A stretch of DNA of 64,000 bases from Chitinophagaceae bacterium. Its GTDB lineage: Bacteria; Bacteroidota; Bacteroidia; Chitinophagales; Chitinophagaceae. The stretch spans positions 1 through 64,000 of the forward strand of contig JADJFD010000002.1 in NCBI GenBank assembly GCA_016708765.1. Direction: 5' to 3'. Under the pieces are notes generated by a model. It saw nothing but the letters and a program-made list of their open reading frames with translations, did not search any database and was not told the origin of the DNA. Within the stretch, counting starts at the first letter, position 1. Every line of letters begins with the position of its first letter. Below, piece after piece: positions 24,888 through 33,635 of the stretch. The position numbers and the translations under genes are program-made.

Positions 24888-25451
24888 ATGAAAGATCCGG
24901 TTTTTATACAGCAGCAGGTTTATAAAGGAATAGAAGTAATAGAAAAAGTAAATGGTGAACTTTCTTCGCTTTCCGCTGAACAATTAAACTGGAAACCTAA
25001 TGATACTTCGTGGAGTATTGCACAATGTTTGGAGCATCTTATTATTTCTGATGGTTTGCGCATCAACATTATCGAGAAAAAAATAGATGAAAATTTTAAA
25101 AGCGGCGGTTGGGAGAAATTAAATCCTTTAAAAAAATTCTGGGGCTCAATGCTAATAACACAAACACAAGAAAAGGTGAAGAAGAAAATAAAAGCTCCTA
25201 GCCTTTTTCAGCCTTCGGCAAATGAAGCGACTGATAACATTTTCGCCAGATTCAATATACATCATGACAAAATATTTCTGCAAATAAAGAATTGCCTAGA
25301 TGCAGATTTGGACGAAGTATATGTCATATCACCGATATCCGATCTGGTGTCATATAGTTTAAGAAATGCTATAACGATAATTACCGGGCATGAGCGGAGA
25401 CATATAAACCAAGCCATACGGATAAAACAGTCAAAAGACTTCCCGACATAA
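24888..25451 (+). CDS. DinB-like four-helix protein
   Basis: The product has 187 residues. NWKPNDTSWSIAQCLEHLII near the start and ITGHERRHINQA near the end place the His residues as in DinB/DUF664 proteins, which bind a divalent metal; some act as thiol-S-transferases. The reaction is unknown. ATG 24,888 is chosen because the upstream TTG at 24,843 adds a hydrophobic tail just after the previous stop. Confidence 0.75.
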   Translation: MKDPVFIQQQVYKGIEVIEKVNGELSSLSAEQLNWKPNDTSWSIAQCLEHLIISDGLRINIIEKKIDENFKSGGWEKLNPLKKFWGSMLITQTQEKVKKKIKAPSLFQPSANEATDNIFARFNIHHDKIFLQIKNCLDADLDEVYVISPISDLVSYSLRNAITIITGHERRHINQAIRIKQSKDFPT

Positions 25452-25589
25452 TTGCCTTTCTTCGAATTCTATTGTCGGAAACGGTAATTATTCAGCCGGT
25501 TCTCATTCAAATGCTGTTATGTTGTCATTTTTTCCGAAAATTGTACAATGTTTGCACATCAATTCATCTTTCTCCTCTCAACATAAGAA

Positions 25590-27365
25590 ATGAAAATATT
25601 ACTACGATATCTTAAACCCCATAAATGGCTAGTCGCTTTGGTGCTTTTACTGGCTGCTATTAATATCAGTTTCTCTCTTATTGACCCGATCATCTTTGGT
25701 AAACTGATAGATCTTGGTTATAAATACCATGATAACAGCGCAGCTTATCAACCATTTTGGTGGGGATTTGCCGGACCATTACTTACTTTGTTAGGTGCAT
25801 CAATTGGCGTTGCTATGATAAGTAGGATAGCCAAAGCTTTTCAGGATTATTTTTTAAATGTGGTTACACAAAAATTTGGCGCTACTGTTTTTACCGAAGG
25901 GTTACAACATGCTATGGGTCTTCCTTATCAGGAATTTGAAGATCAGCGCAGCGGAGAAACATTAGGTATTTTACAGAAAGTAAGAATAGATACAGAAAAA
26001 TTTGTGGCTTCGTTTGTCAACGTATTGTTTCCGGTGGTGATAGGAATTTTATTTGTGGCCATATTTGCTTTCCAGATTCATCCACTACTTCCGTTAATTT
26101 ATTTTGGAGGAATATTTTTACTCACTATTATTTCAAATCTGCTTAGTAAGAAAATAAAAACGGTGCAGAAAATTATTGTAAAAGAAACAACTTCCTTAGC
26201 TGGTTCCACTACCGAATCGCTTCGAAATATTGAATTAGTAAAAAGCTTAGGTCTTACAGGACAAGAAGTAAAGCGATTAAATAAGAACACATTTAATATC
26301 CTCGGTCTTGAATTAAAAAAAGTAAAACGTCTCCGTAGTATCAGTTTTATACAAGGCACTTTTGTTAACACCCTCCGGCAAATAATTTTATTTTTATTGA
26401 TGTGGATGATTTTCCGCAAGGAAATGCAACCGTGGGAATTAGCCACAATGCAGATATTTTCTTTCTTTGTTTTTGGTCCGTTGCAGGAAATCGGTAATAT
26501 CATTCTTACTTACAGAGAAGCACAGGCATCGCTAGAGAATTTTGATAATCTGATGAAAAAAGAAGCTGAGCCAAAAGCTGCCAATCCAAAACATCTTGGC
26601 AAAGTTGAAACATTGGAATTTGAAAATGTAGGCTTCAAACATAAAACTGCTTCGCAAAAAGCCATCAATGAAATAAGTTTTAAAGTAAATACTGGTGAGA
26701 CGATTGCCTTCGTTGGACCTTCTGGATCCGGTAAAACCACATTGATGAAATTGCTCGTTGGACTTTATCGTCCGCAGCAGGGAAGAATTTTGTATAACAA
26801 TATTGATGAAAATAATATTGATTTTGATGATCTACGCAATCAGATTGGATTTGTAACACAAGACACACAATTGTTCTCTGGTACTATCCGTGAAAATCTG
26901 GTATTTGTTAATCCTGATGCTACAGATGATGAAGTAATGGATGTATTAAATAAGGCTTCCTGTTCTAATTTAGTAGCCAGAGCAGATAATGGATTAGACA
27001 CTATGATTGGCGAAGGCGGATTAAAATTATCCGGAGGAGAAAAACAACGACTTTCAATTGCAAGGGCTTTGCTTCGTAAGCCAAAAGTTTTATTATTTGA
27101 TGAAGCTACTTCTGCATTGGACTCCATAACAGAGGAAGCTATTACAGATACCATCCGTGAAATTTCTGGTGATGGAAAACAAATAAGCATTCTGATTGCA
27201 CACCGTCTGTCTACCATTATGCATGTCGATAGAATTTATGTGTTGGAAAAAGGCGATGTGGTAGAAACAGGTAATCATGAAAAGCTACTAGAAGAAAAAG
27301 GTTTGTATTATGCTATGTGGCGGCAGCAGATCGGTGAAAGAAAATCTAAAATTCATGTTGCATAA
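25590..27365 (+). CDS. ABC exporter, fused permease and ATPase
   Basis: The product has 591 residues. Six transmembrane segments lie in residues about 10-310, followed by a nucleotide-binding domain: Walker A FVGPSGSGKTTLMKLLVGLY (about 374-393), Q-loop GFVTQDTQLFSGTIRENL, signature LKLSGGEKQRLSIARALL, Walker B VLLFDEATSALDS, H-loop LIAHRLSTI. It is a homodimeric exporter half of the lipid/drug type; the substrate is unknown. The next gene, a rhodanese, starts 4 bp after the stop. Confidence 0.9.
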   Translation: MKILLRYLKPHKWLVALVLLLAAINISFSLIDPIIFGKLIDLGYKYHDNSAAYQPFWWGFAGPLLTLLGASIGVAMISRIAKAFQDYFLNVVTQKFGATVFTEGLQHAMGLPYQEFEDQRSGETLGILQKVRIDTEKFVASFVNVLFPVVIGILFVAIFAFQIHPLLPLIYFGGIFLLTIISNLLSKKIKTVQKIIVKETTSLAGSTTESLRNIELVKSLGLTGQEVKRLNKNTFNILGLELKKVKRLRSISFIQGTFVNTLRQIILFLLMWMIFRKEMQPWELATMQIFSFFVFGPLQEIGNIILTYREAQASLENFDNLMKKEAEPKAANPKHLGKVETLEFENVGFKHKTASQKAINEISFKVNTGETIAFVGPSGSGKTTLMKLLVGLYRPQQGRILYNNIDENNIDFDDLRNQIGFVTQDTQLFSGTIRENLVFVNPDATDDEVMDVLNKASCSNLVARADNGLDTMIGEGGLKLSGGEKQRLSIARALLRKPKVLLFDEATSALDSITEEAITDTIREISGDGKQISILIAHRLSTIMHVDRIYVLEKGDVVETGNHEKLLEEKGLYYAMWRQQIGERKSKIHVA

Positions 27366-27368
27366 ATT

Positions 27369-27683
27369 ATGGGATTATTATCATTTTTAGGATTTGGGAA
27401 AAGCTCCGTAAAGGATGCGTTACAGAAAGGAGCAATTATAATTGATGTTCGTCATGTAAATGAATATGATCAGGGCAGAGTACCCGAGTCAATAAATATT
27501 CCGCTCAATATGATTTCTTTTAATATTGAAAGAATAAAAGGAATGGAAAGGCCGGTAGTATTATGTTGCGCCTCGGGCAACAGAAGCGGACAAGCCGCAA
27601 GAATATTAAAATCCAATGGAATTAAAGAGGTGCATAATGGCGGAAGTTGGATGAGTGTATTAAAGATAGTGAAGGAGCTATAA
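27369..27683 (+). CDS. Rhodanese-like sulfurtransferase domain protein
   Basis: The product has 104 residues, a single rhodanese domain: IIDVRHVNEYDQGRVPESIN, then the active-site loop VVLCCASGNRSGQAARIL in which the second Cys (CASGNRS) is the expected persulfide carrier. It is cytosolic with no signal peptide. It starts 4 bp after the ABC exporter and is probably co-transcribed; a functional link is unproven. Confidence 0.85.
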   Translation: MGLLSFLGFGKSSVKDALQKGAIIIDVRHVNEYDQGRVPESINIPLNMISFNIERIKGMERPVVLCCASGNRSGQAARILKSNGIKEVHNGGSWMSVLKIVKEL

Positions 27684-27695
27684 ATACATAACTCC

Positions 27696-28142
27696 TTATT
27701 TATCTTTTTTATCTTTTGTAAACATCGTTGTGATAAAGTTTTCATTATCCAGATCTTCCATATCACTCAATTCCCACTCCAATGCTTTTGTACTTTGAGA
27801 GATTTCCAGCAAAGAAATAATTAACGAAACCAATAAACTTAAGAGGCTTGCTGCAAAGACATAACTGTTAAAAGCAGTCCATTGTTTGTACACACCATAC
27901 ATCGTTAATACACAACACAAGAAACTAAAAACTCCCAATGCTTGCATCTGCCGTACCATATTTATCCTTAACCGCAGAATCTTTATCTGTTTCAGTAACA
28001 GATTATTCTTCTCTCCTCTTATATACTCATCATGCAATTTTCTAATCAGACTTGCCAGAGCAAGATACCGATTGGTATAAGCCAGCAATAACAAACTGAT
28101 AGCCGGAAATAATAAGGCAGGTGTATTAAAGTTGATTTCCAT
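27696..28142 (-). CDS. DUF2721 membrane protein
   Basis: The product has 148 residues. NFNTPALLFPAISLLLLAYT, then ALASLIRKLHDEYI and a pair of hydrophobic helices (GVFSFLCCVLTMYGVY, YVFAASLLSLLVSLIISLLE) with LEISQSTKALEWELSDME match DUF2721 proteins. Three membrane helices; role unknown. ATG at 28,142 is chosen because the upstream start at 28,199 adds an unlikely hydrophobic leader. It is convergent with the rhodanese gene (12 bp between stops). Confidence 0.75.
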   Translation of the reverse strand: MEINFNTPALLFPAISLLLLAYTNRYLALASLIRKLHDEYIRGEKNNLLLKQIKILRLRINMVRQMQALGVFSFLCCVLTMYGVYKQWTAFNSYVFAASLLSLLVSLIISLLEISQSTKALEWELSDMEDLDNENFITTMFTKDKKDK

Positions 28143-28207
28143 TTTGAGTTTTGTTTTAAAAAACAATGAAAATGGCAGTAGCAATATGTAAATATACACC
28201 CTAACCT

Positions 28208-30613
28208 TTACTTCTTTGAAAACTCCAGCGGCACATTTATTTTGAAAGAGAAATTTCTTCCTTGATTAAATACACCTATTCTTCCAGTTGCCATATTTTC
28301 AGCTGTATATTTCAAACGACTCAAATGATTTTGATACGCCACATCTGTAATATTTGTTGCACCAAAATGAACACTGAATAGTGTTTTACTTCCATTCACA
28401 ATATCTGCTCCTACACCTGCATTCAATAATGCATATCCATCAGTCGCAGTTTCGGAATCAAATCCAGTAAAAGGATTGTTCTGCTTAAATGTTTTATCCA
28501 ATTCCAGCTTTGCATAAAAATTATGAATAGACTTATTCAATTTTTTAAAATCTGCTTTTAACTCACTGGTAAATCTGGCTGCTGGTATTAAAGAAATATC
28601 CTTGCTTCCGTCAATCGGGTTATCAAACTGACCTCTTACAAAAGAGAAACTATTTTCAAAATGCAGCCAATCAAGCGGGTGCGGATGAATATCAATAGAT
28701 GCTTCAACTCCGGAAAGTTTTGCATTCTGTTGATTAAATTTAAAAGCCTGGATTAAATCGCCATCATTTAATACCAGTGAATCTCCCCCGCCAAATGCTT
28801 CAAGCTTCCTATAAAAAATAAAATCATTTATGCTGTTGTGGAAAGCACTTATATCAATACTAAAATGTTCATAATTAAAATTCAAACCTGCATCAAATTG
28901 CAAACTTGTTTCGGACTTTAGATCTTGTTGTCCGTACTCATAACGGTTTGTTCCTTCATGTGCTCCATTACTTGCCAACTCTGCCAAAGTCGGTGAACGG
29001 AAACCTCTGGCAATATTCGCTTTAAGCGTTATAGCATCAGAAGCTTCAACACTAACACCGGCACTTCCAGAAAAATTGGAGAATGACCGGGAGAATTTTT
29101 CAAACTTCACATCGCCTGCTTCTATAAGTTCATTTGAATTAATTTTTCTCGCATCATATCGAAGACCTCCGCTTAAAGTAGCTTTCTTAAATGATCTTTG
29201 CACAAATACAAATCCACCAATATCAAAAAGATTGTACTCCGGAATTAAAGCCTCTTCTCCTTTATTCTGGTTGGATTGACGCATACCATTTGCACCTAAA
29301 GTTATATGCCATTCTTTTGCCTCTGGCAATTGCCATTGTAGAGTGTAATTAATTGTTTTAAGATCGAAAAAAAGTTCTTTCTCCTCTGGATCTTCCGCAT
29401 TACCAAATTCTTGTCGCAGATTATTTTGATAAGCAAGGTTTATTTTTAATCTGCTTTTATTAATAGCAAAATTATTATCACTCACAATTTTATTGTGTTG
29501 CACTCTTTGCTGCGGCACAAATAAATTCCGAGAATCAAGATCAGCGTTTGTCGCAATTCTTTCCAAAAGAGTTCCACCAAACAAAATAAATTTGCCAGTT
29601 CCATCATCTCTGTCGCCTTCTATTAACCCAAGCCGCTGATCAAACCTGCTAACGATAAGATGACTATAACCCCAGCTTTTGTTGATACCGATATATCCTC
29701 CCAGATTTTTTTCATTAAATCCTGAATTCAACACTTTGCCATCATATTTATTCTGATAATTGCCGGCTGATTTATAAGTGCCATACAAATTCCAGTTCAA
29801 ACCATTTTTATTGCCGGCAAGGTTTCCATTAACAGCAAACAAGCCATTATTGGTTTGATAATTAGAAATGATATTCCCTTTTAATGTGCCTTCGGCAACA
29901 GGAGAATTAGTAATAAAATTAATTACACCTGCCAGCGCATCACTTCCATACATTAAAGAAGCTGGGCCTTTTACTACTTCCGCTCTAGCCACACTCATTT
30001 CATCAATCTCTGCTCCATGTTCATCACCCCATTGTTGCCCTTCTTGCCGCACACCTTCGTTTATTATTACCACTCTGTTTCCGCCCAAGCCACGGATATA
30101 TGGTTTTGAAATAGCAGGTCCTGTAGAAACCTGCGACACTCCGGGAATATGTGTTAGTGCATCAATGATATTGGTAGAAGGCGTTTGTAATAAAGCTTGC
30201 TTACGGATAGAAGCAACCGGCACTGGTGATTTGCGGATGCTTGTTGCACCTGCAACACCTGTAACTACAACACCTACGTTTTCCACTACCACCGATGACA
30301 ATACAAAATCTTTTTCAACAGAATTATTTAATTCAATATGCAACACCAATGTACTATAAACTGCATAAGATATTTCCACTACATGGTGTCCATCGGGAAT
30401 ATTATCTAACCTGTATTTTCCCTCTGCATTGGCAATAGTACCAATTTTGTCATCGGCCAGATAAACGGATGCGCCGGGTAAAGCTTCCCTTGTTTTCTCA
30501 TCTGTAATTTTACCGAAGAGACTTACTTTTTCTGCGCCGGAAATACTTGTTTGTGCATTGCCACTGTTGAATGAATAAATAAACGGTATTAAAAAGAATA
30601 GAATCTTTTTCAT
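28208..30613 (-). CDS. TonB-dependent outer-membrane receptor
   Basis: The product has 801 residues with a signal peptide to about 20. A carboxypeptidase-regulatory-like domain (VSLFGKITDEKTREALPGAS, GKYRLDNIPDG) covers about 30-105, then a plug (NIIDALTHIPGVSQV, PYIRGLGGNRVVIINEGVRQ, EGQQWGDEHGAEIDEM, VVKGPASLMYGSDALAGVIN), then a 22-strand barrel. It imports a bulky ligand using TonB energy. The EGQQWGDEHG stretch and the small Cys/His-rich protein encoded just upstream (30,708-31,076) make a metal or metal-chelate plausible, but this is inference. Confidence 0.9.
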   Translation of the reverse strand: MKKILFFLIPFIYSFNSGNAQTSISGAEKVSLFGKITDEKTREALPGASVYLADDKIGTIANAEGKYRLDNIPDGHHVVEISYAVYSTLVLHIELNNSVEKDFVLSSVVVENVGVVVTGVAGATSIRKSPVPVASIRKQALLQTPSTNIIDALTHIPGVSQVSTGPAISKPYIRGLGGNRVVIINEGVRQEGQQWGDEHGAEIDEMSVARAEVVKGPASLMYGSDALAGVINFITNSPVAEGTLKGNIISNYQTNNGLFAVNGNLAGNKNGLNWNLYGTYKSAGNYQNKYDGKVLNSGFNEKNLGGYIGINKSWGYSHLIVSRFDQRLGLIEGDRDDGTGKFILFGGTLLERIATNADLDSRNLFVPQQRVQHNKIVSDNNFAINKSRLKINLAYQNNLRQEFGNAEDPEEKELFFDLKTINYTLQWQLPEAKEWHITLGANGMRQSNQNKGEEALIPEYNLFDIGGFVFVQRSFKKATLSGGLRYDARKINSNELIEAGDVKFEKFSRSFSNFSGSAGVSVEASDAITLKANIARGFRSPTLAELASNGAHEGTNRYEYGQQDLKSETSLQFDAGLNFNYEHFSIDISAFHNSINDFIFYRKLEAFGGGDSLVLNDGDLIQAFKFNQQNAKLSGVEASIDIHPHPLDWLHFENSFSFVRGQFDNPIDGSKDISLIPAARFTSELKADFKKLNKSIHNFYAKLELDKTFKQNNPFTGFDSETATDGYALLNAGVGADIVNGSKTLFSVHFGATNITDVAYQNHLSRLKYTAENMATGRIGVFNQGRNFSFKINVPLEFSKK

Positions 30614-30707
30614 GTATTAATTATATAATAGAGCTATTGTTAAATAGCCGGTAAAAAATGATTTTTGAAATAGGGATTTGATTATCGTTATTGACAATCC
30701 AAGCTAT

Positions 30708-31076
30708 TTAGCAAGCAGGAGGACCCCGGTCAGTAATTTGAAAAACAACAAGCTTGTTATTGTGGGATATTAATTCGGATAATTTCTCTTGAAAATAATC
30801 AGTACTAAATGAAAGTATAGATTGTACCGGCACATCTCCATCTTTTGCAAACACATAATCGCAGATAGAACAAAGAATGTTATTGGATGCAGTTGTGTAG
30901 CCGGATTGCTGCGCTTTTGCAATTATCTTTTCATGCTGGTGAACCGCTTTTTCAGTATGAATAAATACCAATAAGGCCAGCAGTAAGCCAGCAGCTATTT
31001 TTTTTAAATTGGTATGTCTGAAAAAAAGCACTGCTGCAAATATATTGTTTTTATAATAAATGCAACAATGCTTCAT
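30708..31076 (-). CDS. Small Cys/His-rich membrane-anchored protein upstream of the TonB receptor
   Basis: The product has 122 residues. A hydrophobic helix (IAAGLLLALLVFIHTEKAV, about 26-44) is followed by VHQHEKIIAK and NNILCSICDYVFAK (CxxC), and the protein ends DRGPPAC. This build (TM, HxH, CxxC, RGPP tail) is common in small proteins next to metal-related TonB receptors in Bacteroidota; I know no tested function. It shares strand with the receptor, 94 bp upstream, and probably its regulation. Confidence 0.6.
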   Translation of the reverse strand: MKHCCIYYKNNIFAAVLFFRHTNLKKIAAGLLLALLVFIHTEKAVHQHEKIIAKAQQSGYTTASNNILCSICDYVFAKDGDVPVQSILSFSTDYFQEKLSELISHNNKLVVFQITDRGPPAC

Positions 31077-31197
31077 TTATATGCTTTCATTCCATTTAGG
31101 TTTTAGCCACTTTAATCTTTCTTATAATCGAAAAGTCAATAAACCCGAATTGACTATAAAAAACACCAACTATTTACTTATTCATTTAATTTAGTGT

Positions 31198-31788
31198 ATG
31201 CCTAAAACCAAATATGTAATAACTGCTTCATTGCAATTAATGCTGTTGTCATTTTTTATTTCGGCCTGCTCAAAAAATGATTCAACACCTCCTCCTGATC
31301 CATGCCTCGGCGTAAACTATACAATTGACTATTTTAAAACAGAATCAGTAGGCGGGGCAAACAATGGCACCATTGCTATTAATTATCCGGTTGGCGATAC
31401 AATCAGTTATAAATTAAATAATGGAACATTTCAGACCTCCCGCAATTTTACAAATCTAGCGCCGGGTAATTATATACTGACTGTAATGAATCAAAACAAC
31501 TGTACAGATACTATTACGATTGCCATTTTTGATTACGGGCCAAAATATGCTTTAGTAAGATCATTGATTGCTGGCTACTGCGGCCCATGTCATTATAGCG
31601 GAGGAAATACTGCAGGCAAAAACTTTGATGCTGATGCTAACATTGTGGCTAATTGGGATAGAATTAAAGCAAGAGCCGTTGACAACGTACCTTCTCAAAT
31701 GCCATTAGCGCCTAATGCTCCATTAACGGCAGTTGATAAACAAAAGATTACTGATTGGGTGAATGCGGGGCATAGGCAGAGTGATTAA
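31198..31788 (+). CDS. Lipoprotein with cytochrome c-like haem site
   Basis: The product has 196 residues. The lipobox LLSFFISAC puts the lipidated Cys at 24. The middle part (about 40-115) is a SprB-like repeat domain (NNGTIAINYPVGDTISYKLN, LAPGNYILTVMNQNNC). The C-terminal 75 residues contain CGPCH (haem c CxxCH), QMPLAPNAPLTA (distal Met) and KQKITDWVNAGH, the ending of small cytochrome c domains. It is probably an outer-membrane haem lipoprotein in electron transfer. Confidence 0.75.
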   Translation: MPKTKYVITASLQLMLLSFFISACSKNDSTPPPDPCLGVNYTIDYFKTESVGGANNGTIAINYPVGDTISYKLNNGTFQTSRNFTNLAPGNYILTVMNQNNCTDTITIAIFDYGPKYALVRSLIAGYCGPCHYSGGNTAGKNFDADANIVANWDRIKARAVDNVPSQMPLAPNAPLTAVDKQKITDWVNAGHRQSD

Positions 31789-31818
31789 GTATTATAAGAG
31801 TTCAATTTGGATTAAGTT

Positions 31819-31842
31819 ATGGTTCGTGGAGACACGAACCAT
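31819..31842 (+). repeat. REP palindrome 1
   Basis: GGTTCGTGGAGACACGAACC flanked by AT on both sides: a 10-bp stem with loop GAGA. It lies in the intergenic space downstream of the haem lipoprotein. This is the first of six copies around the RAYT gene. Confidence 0.85.
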
Positions 31843-31864
31843 GGCAAAAAGAAATCATTAATTT

Positions 31865-32443
31865 CTAATAATTTGACCAATACCAATTCTTATTCATTAA
31901 CAAGTTAGTTGAATCAGGTCTAGCAATTGGTAATAAGTGTAAATAATAATTACTTCTACAATATTCTGGACGTCCCCGGGAATTACAAGAAATAATATAT
32001 ATTGTTGAATCATTTTTAACGATACCATTATAAGTAAATAATTCTTGAGAAAATCCTGGATGTTTTCTATATACCTGAATTATTATCGTACTGTCTTTTA
32101 AAGTATATCCGCCTGGGTATGACCAACTCATCCCTATTGAATCCTGAAAACTTTTAGTTGTGGCTAGTCTTTTTTTGAAAGAAAAAATCGTAGAATCCTG
32201 ATTGTTTATAGTTGACTTTTCAAATCCAACTGGAAAATTGCCTAAGGCCACACCATTTTTATAAAGAACAAAACTCTCAAATGTATATCTTTCAGAAATC
32301 TTCGTATCAGCAAATCCTGCAAAAACACCATCAATTCCATACTTTATGGTATCCTTACTTGGATGTGCAAAAAAACTTATCCTTTTTTCTGTTAAGCATG
32401 ATGAATAAATTAACAAAACCAGTACAGCTGCAATCTTATACAT
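31865..32443 (-). CDS. Hypothetical lipoprotein
   Basis: The product has 192 residues. VLVLLIYSSC is a lipobox with Cys at about 16. The mature part is beta-rich (YTFESFVLYKNGVALGNFPV, TLKDSTIIIQVYRKH) with no recognised domain, and ends MNKNWYWSNY. It lies between two REP palindromes (31,819 and 32,466). Confidence 0.65.
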   Translation of the reverse strand: MYKIAAVLVLLIYSSCLTEKRISFFAHPSKDTIKYGIDGVFAGFADTKISERYTFESFVLYKNGVALGNFPVGFEKSTINNQDSTIFSFKKRLATTKSFQDSIGMSWSYPGGYTLKDSTIIIQVYRKHPGFSQELFTYNGIVKNDSTIYIISCNSRGRPEYCRSNYYLHLLPIARPDSTNLLMNKNWYWSNY

Positions 32444-32465
32444 ATTAATAATTTTTACCCTATGC

Positions 32466-32491
32466 CATGGTTCGTGTCTCCACGAACCATG
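32466..32491 (-). repeat. REP palindrome 2 (inverted)
   Basis: GGTTCGTGTCTCCACGAACC with CAT/ATG flanks: an 11-bp perfect stem with loop TCTC, so opposite in orientation to copies 1, 4 and 6. It is positioned just upstream of the 31,865-32,443 gene. Confidence 0.85.
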
Positions 32492-32557
32492 TAAAAAAAG
32501 TTACCTATTGCTTTTTAACCTTATCAACTACCTTTAATTCAAAATTTACTCCTCGCT

Positions 32558-32839
32558 TTAGTGTACAAACCAGTATTCCGTCTTTTGATATGATATTGAA
32601 TTTTTTATACCCACTTTCTTTATTGTAAAATTTTCTTTTTTAACACTTAAAGAATATTTTTCAAGCACTGGGTAAGAAACTGCTGTATCATACAATACAT
32701 AATCCCCAATAATTATTACTAATTCTTCTGATGGAATTGGAATTACCGATATCAAAGCAACATCAGAAGTGTCCTTTTGAGAAAAAATTTGAATCTGAAC
32801 AAACAATAAAGAAAATAATAGTAAGAAAATTTTTATCAT
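32558..32839 (-). CDS. Small secreted protein
   Basis: The product has 93 residues with a signal peptide (MIKIFLLLFSLLFVQIQIFS). The mature 70 residues contain DVALISVIPIPSEELVIIIG and FTIKKVGIKNSISYQKTEYW. No family is recognised. It lies between REP copies 2 and 3 and just downstream of the RAYT gene on the same strand. Confidence 0.55.
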   Translation of the reverse strand: MIKIFLLLFSLLFVQIQIFSQKDTSDVALISVIPIPSEELVIIIGDYVLYDTAVSYPVLEKYSLSVKKENFTIKKVGIKNSISYQKTEYWFVH

Positions 32840-32856
32840 TTCATTATTCTACGCCT

Positions 32857-32878
32857 TGGTTCGTGTCTCCACGAACCA
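32857..32878 (-). repeat. REP palindrome 3 (inverted)
   Basis: GGTTCGTGTCTCCACGAACC with T/A flanks, loop TCTC. It ends 4 bp from the RAYT stop codon at 32,882, so it forms the immediate 3' border of the transposase gene. Confidence 0.85.
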
Positions 32879-32881
32879 CAT

Positions 32882-33457
32882 TTAAAACTCATTATATAAG
32901 TCTTTCAAAAAGCCAAACTGCTTTTTGTTCTTTTCATAATAGCCCGCAGAACAATATTTATAATCAGCAGGATCAGCTGCCAACTGCCAATGTTCTGCTA
33001 AAGGATTATTATGAATATACTTTAATTTTTGAACAGCTACTTCTTTCGAGTATAAATGAATCGCCAATGGATCTCTTTGCCAGAATTCAAAAGACTTATT
33101 TACCGCATCACTTTTGTACTTATTCAATTGACCTGGATCACCCTCTTTCAGCATTTTTTTAAACAGATGCGCCGTATATTTTAAAAATGACCCTTGCGGA
33201 GATTCTTTACCATTCATTTTATTTATTCTCCATATCAGGTGGATATGATTTGGCATTATTACAAATGCAAATACATCTATCAAATTTTCATTACTTAAAT
33301 ATTCCAATGAACTAATTATTACTTCTTTATACTTATCCTCTGTTAACAACCTTTGCCAGTTATTGATAGTTGCAGTCCAAAAGAAAATTTCTCCCAACTT
33401 CATATGAGATTTTCGTTGGTAGGCAAAAGGATCAGTTTTTACATTTTCAAATTGCAT
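32882..33457 (-). CDS. REP-associated tyrosine transposase (RAYT, Y1/HUH family)
   Basis: The product has 191 residues. VFAFVIMPNHIHLIWRI carries the HUH metal motif (HIH), and KLKYIHNNPLAEHW the catalytic-Tyr helix of the IS200/IS605-related RAYT group. The opening is GEIFFWTATINNWQRLLTED. It is shorter than mobile IS200 proteins' neighbours and has no second ORF. Six copies of a palindrome around it are the expected REP substrates, the two nearest (32,857 and 33,501) flanking it in opposite orientation. It nicks or joins single-stranded REP DNA in studied relatives. Confidence 0.9.
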   Translation of the reverse strand: MQFENVKTDPFAYQRKSHMKLGEIFFWTATINNWQRLLTEDKYKEVIISSLEYLSNENLIDVFAFVIMPNHIHLIWRINKMNGKESPQGSFLKYTAHLFKKMLKEGDPGQLNKYKSDAVNKSFEFWQRDPLAIHLYSKEVAVQKLKYIHNNPLAEHWQLAADPADYKYCSAGYYEKNKKQFGFLKDLYNEF

Positions 33458-33500
33458 GGTCTGAATTTACTACAGCTTCAAAGTAACAGTAAAAATACAA

Positions 33501-33524
33501 ATGGTTCGTGGAGACACAAACCAT
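33501..33524 (+). repeat. REP palindrome 4
   Basis: GGTTCGTGGAGACACAAACC with AT flanks: as copy 1 but with one stem mismatch (CACAAACC). It lies 43 bp upstream of the RAYT start, in its promoter region. Confidence 0.8.
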
Positions 33525-33548
33525 TGCATTAACTGAAGAAAAATACAA

Positions 33549-33571
33549 ATAGTCGTGGAGATAAAAACTAT
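33549..33571 (+). repeat. REP palindrome 5, degenerate
   Basis: ATAGTCGTGGAGATAAAAAC followed by TAT keeps the GTGGAGA core and the outer ATAG/CTAT pairing but has lost several stem bases. Confidence 0.5.
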
Positions 33572-33588
33572 GAGCAAAATACCCGAAA

Positions 33589-33612
33589 ATGGTTCGTGGA
33601 GACACGAACCAT
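33589..33612 (+). repeat. REP palindrome 6
   Basis: GGTTCGTGGAGACACGAACC with AT flanks, identical to copy 1. It lies just downstream of the DUF1501 gene stop (33,636, minus strand). Confidence 0.85.
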
Positions 33613-33635
33613 GGCTGATGATTAATATTGAAACC

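Noticed and set aside
32882..33457. Active IS200/IS605 insertion
   Set aside because: No tnpB, no subterminal ends of an IS; the surrounding short palindromes fit the single-copy RAYT type.
31819..33612. tRNA T-arm-like GGTTCG motifs
   Set aside because: The GGTTCG belongs to a 20-bp palindrome with loop GAGA; no acceptor or anticodon arm is nearby.
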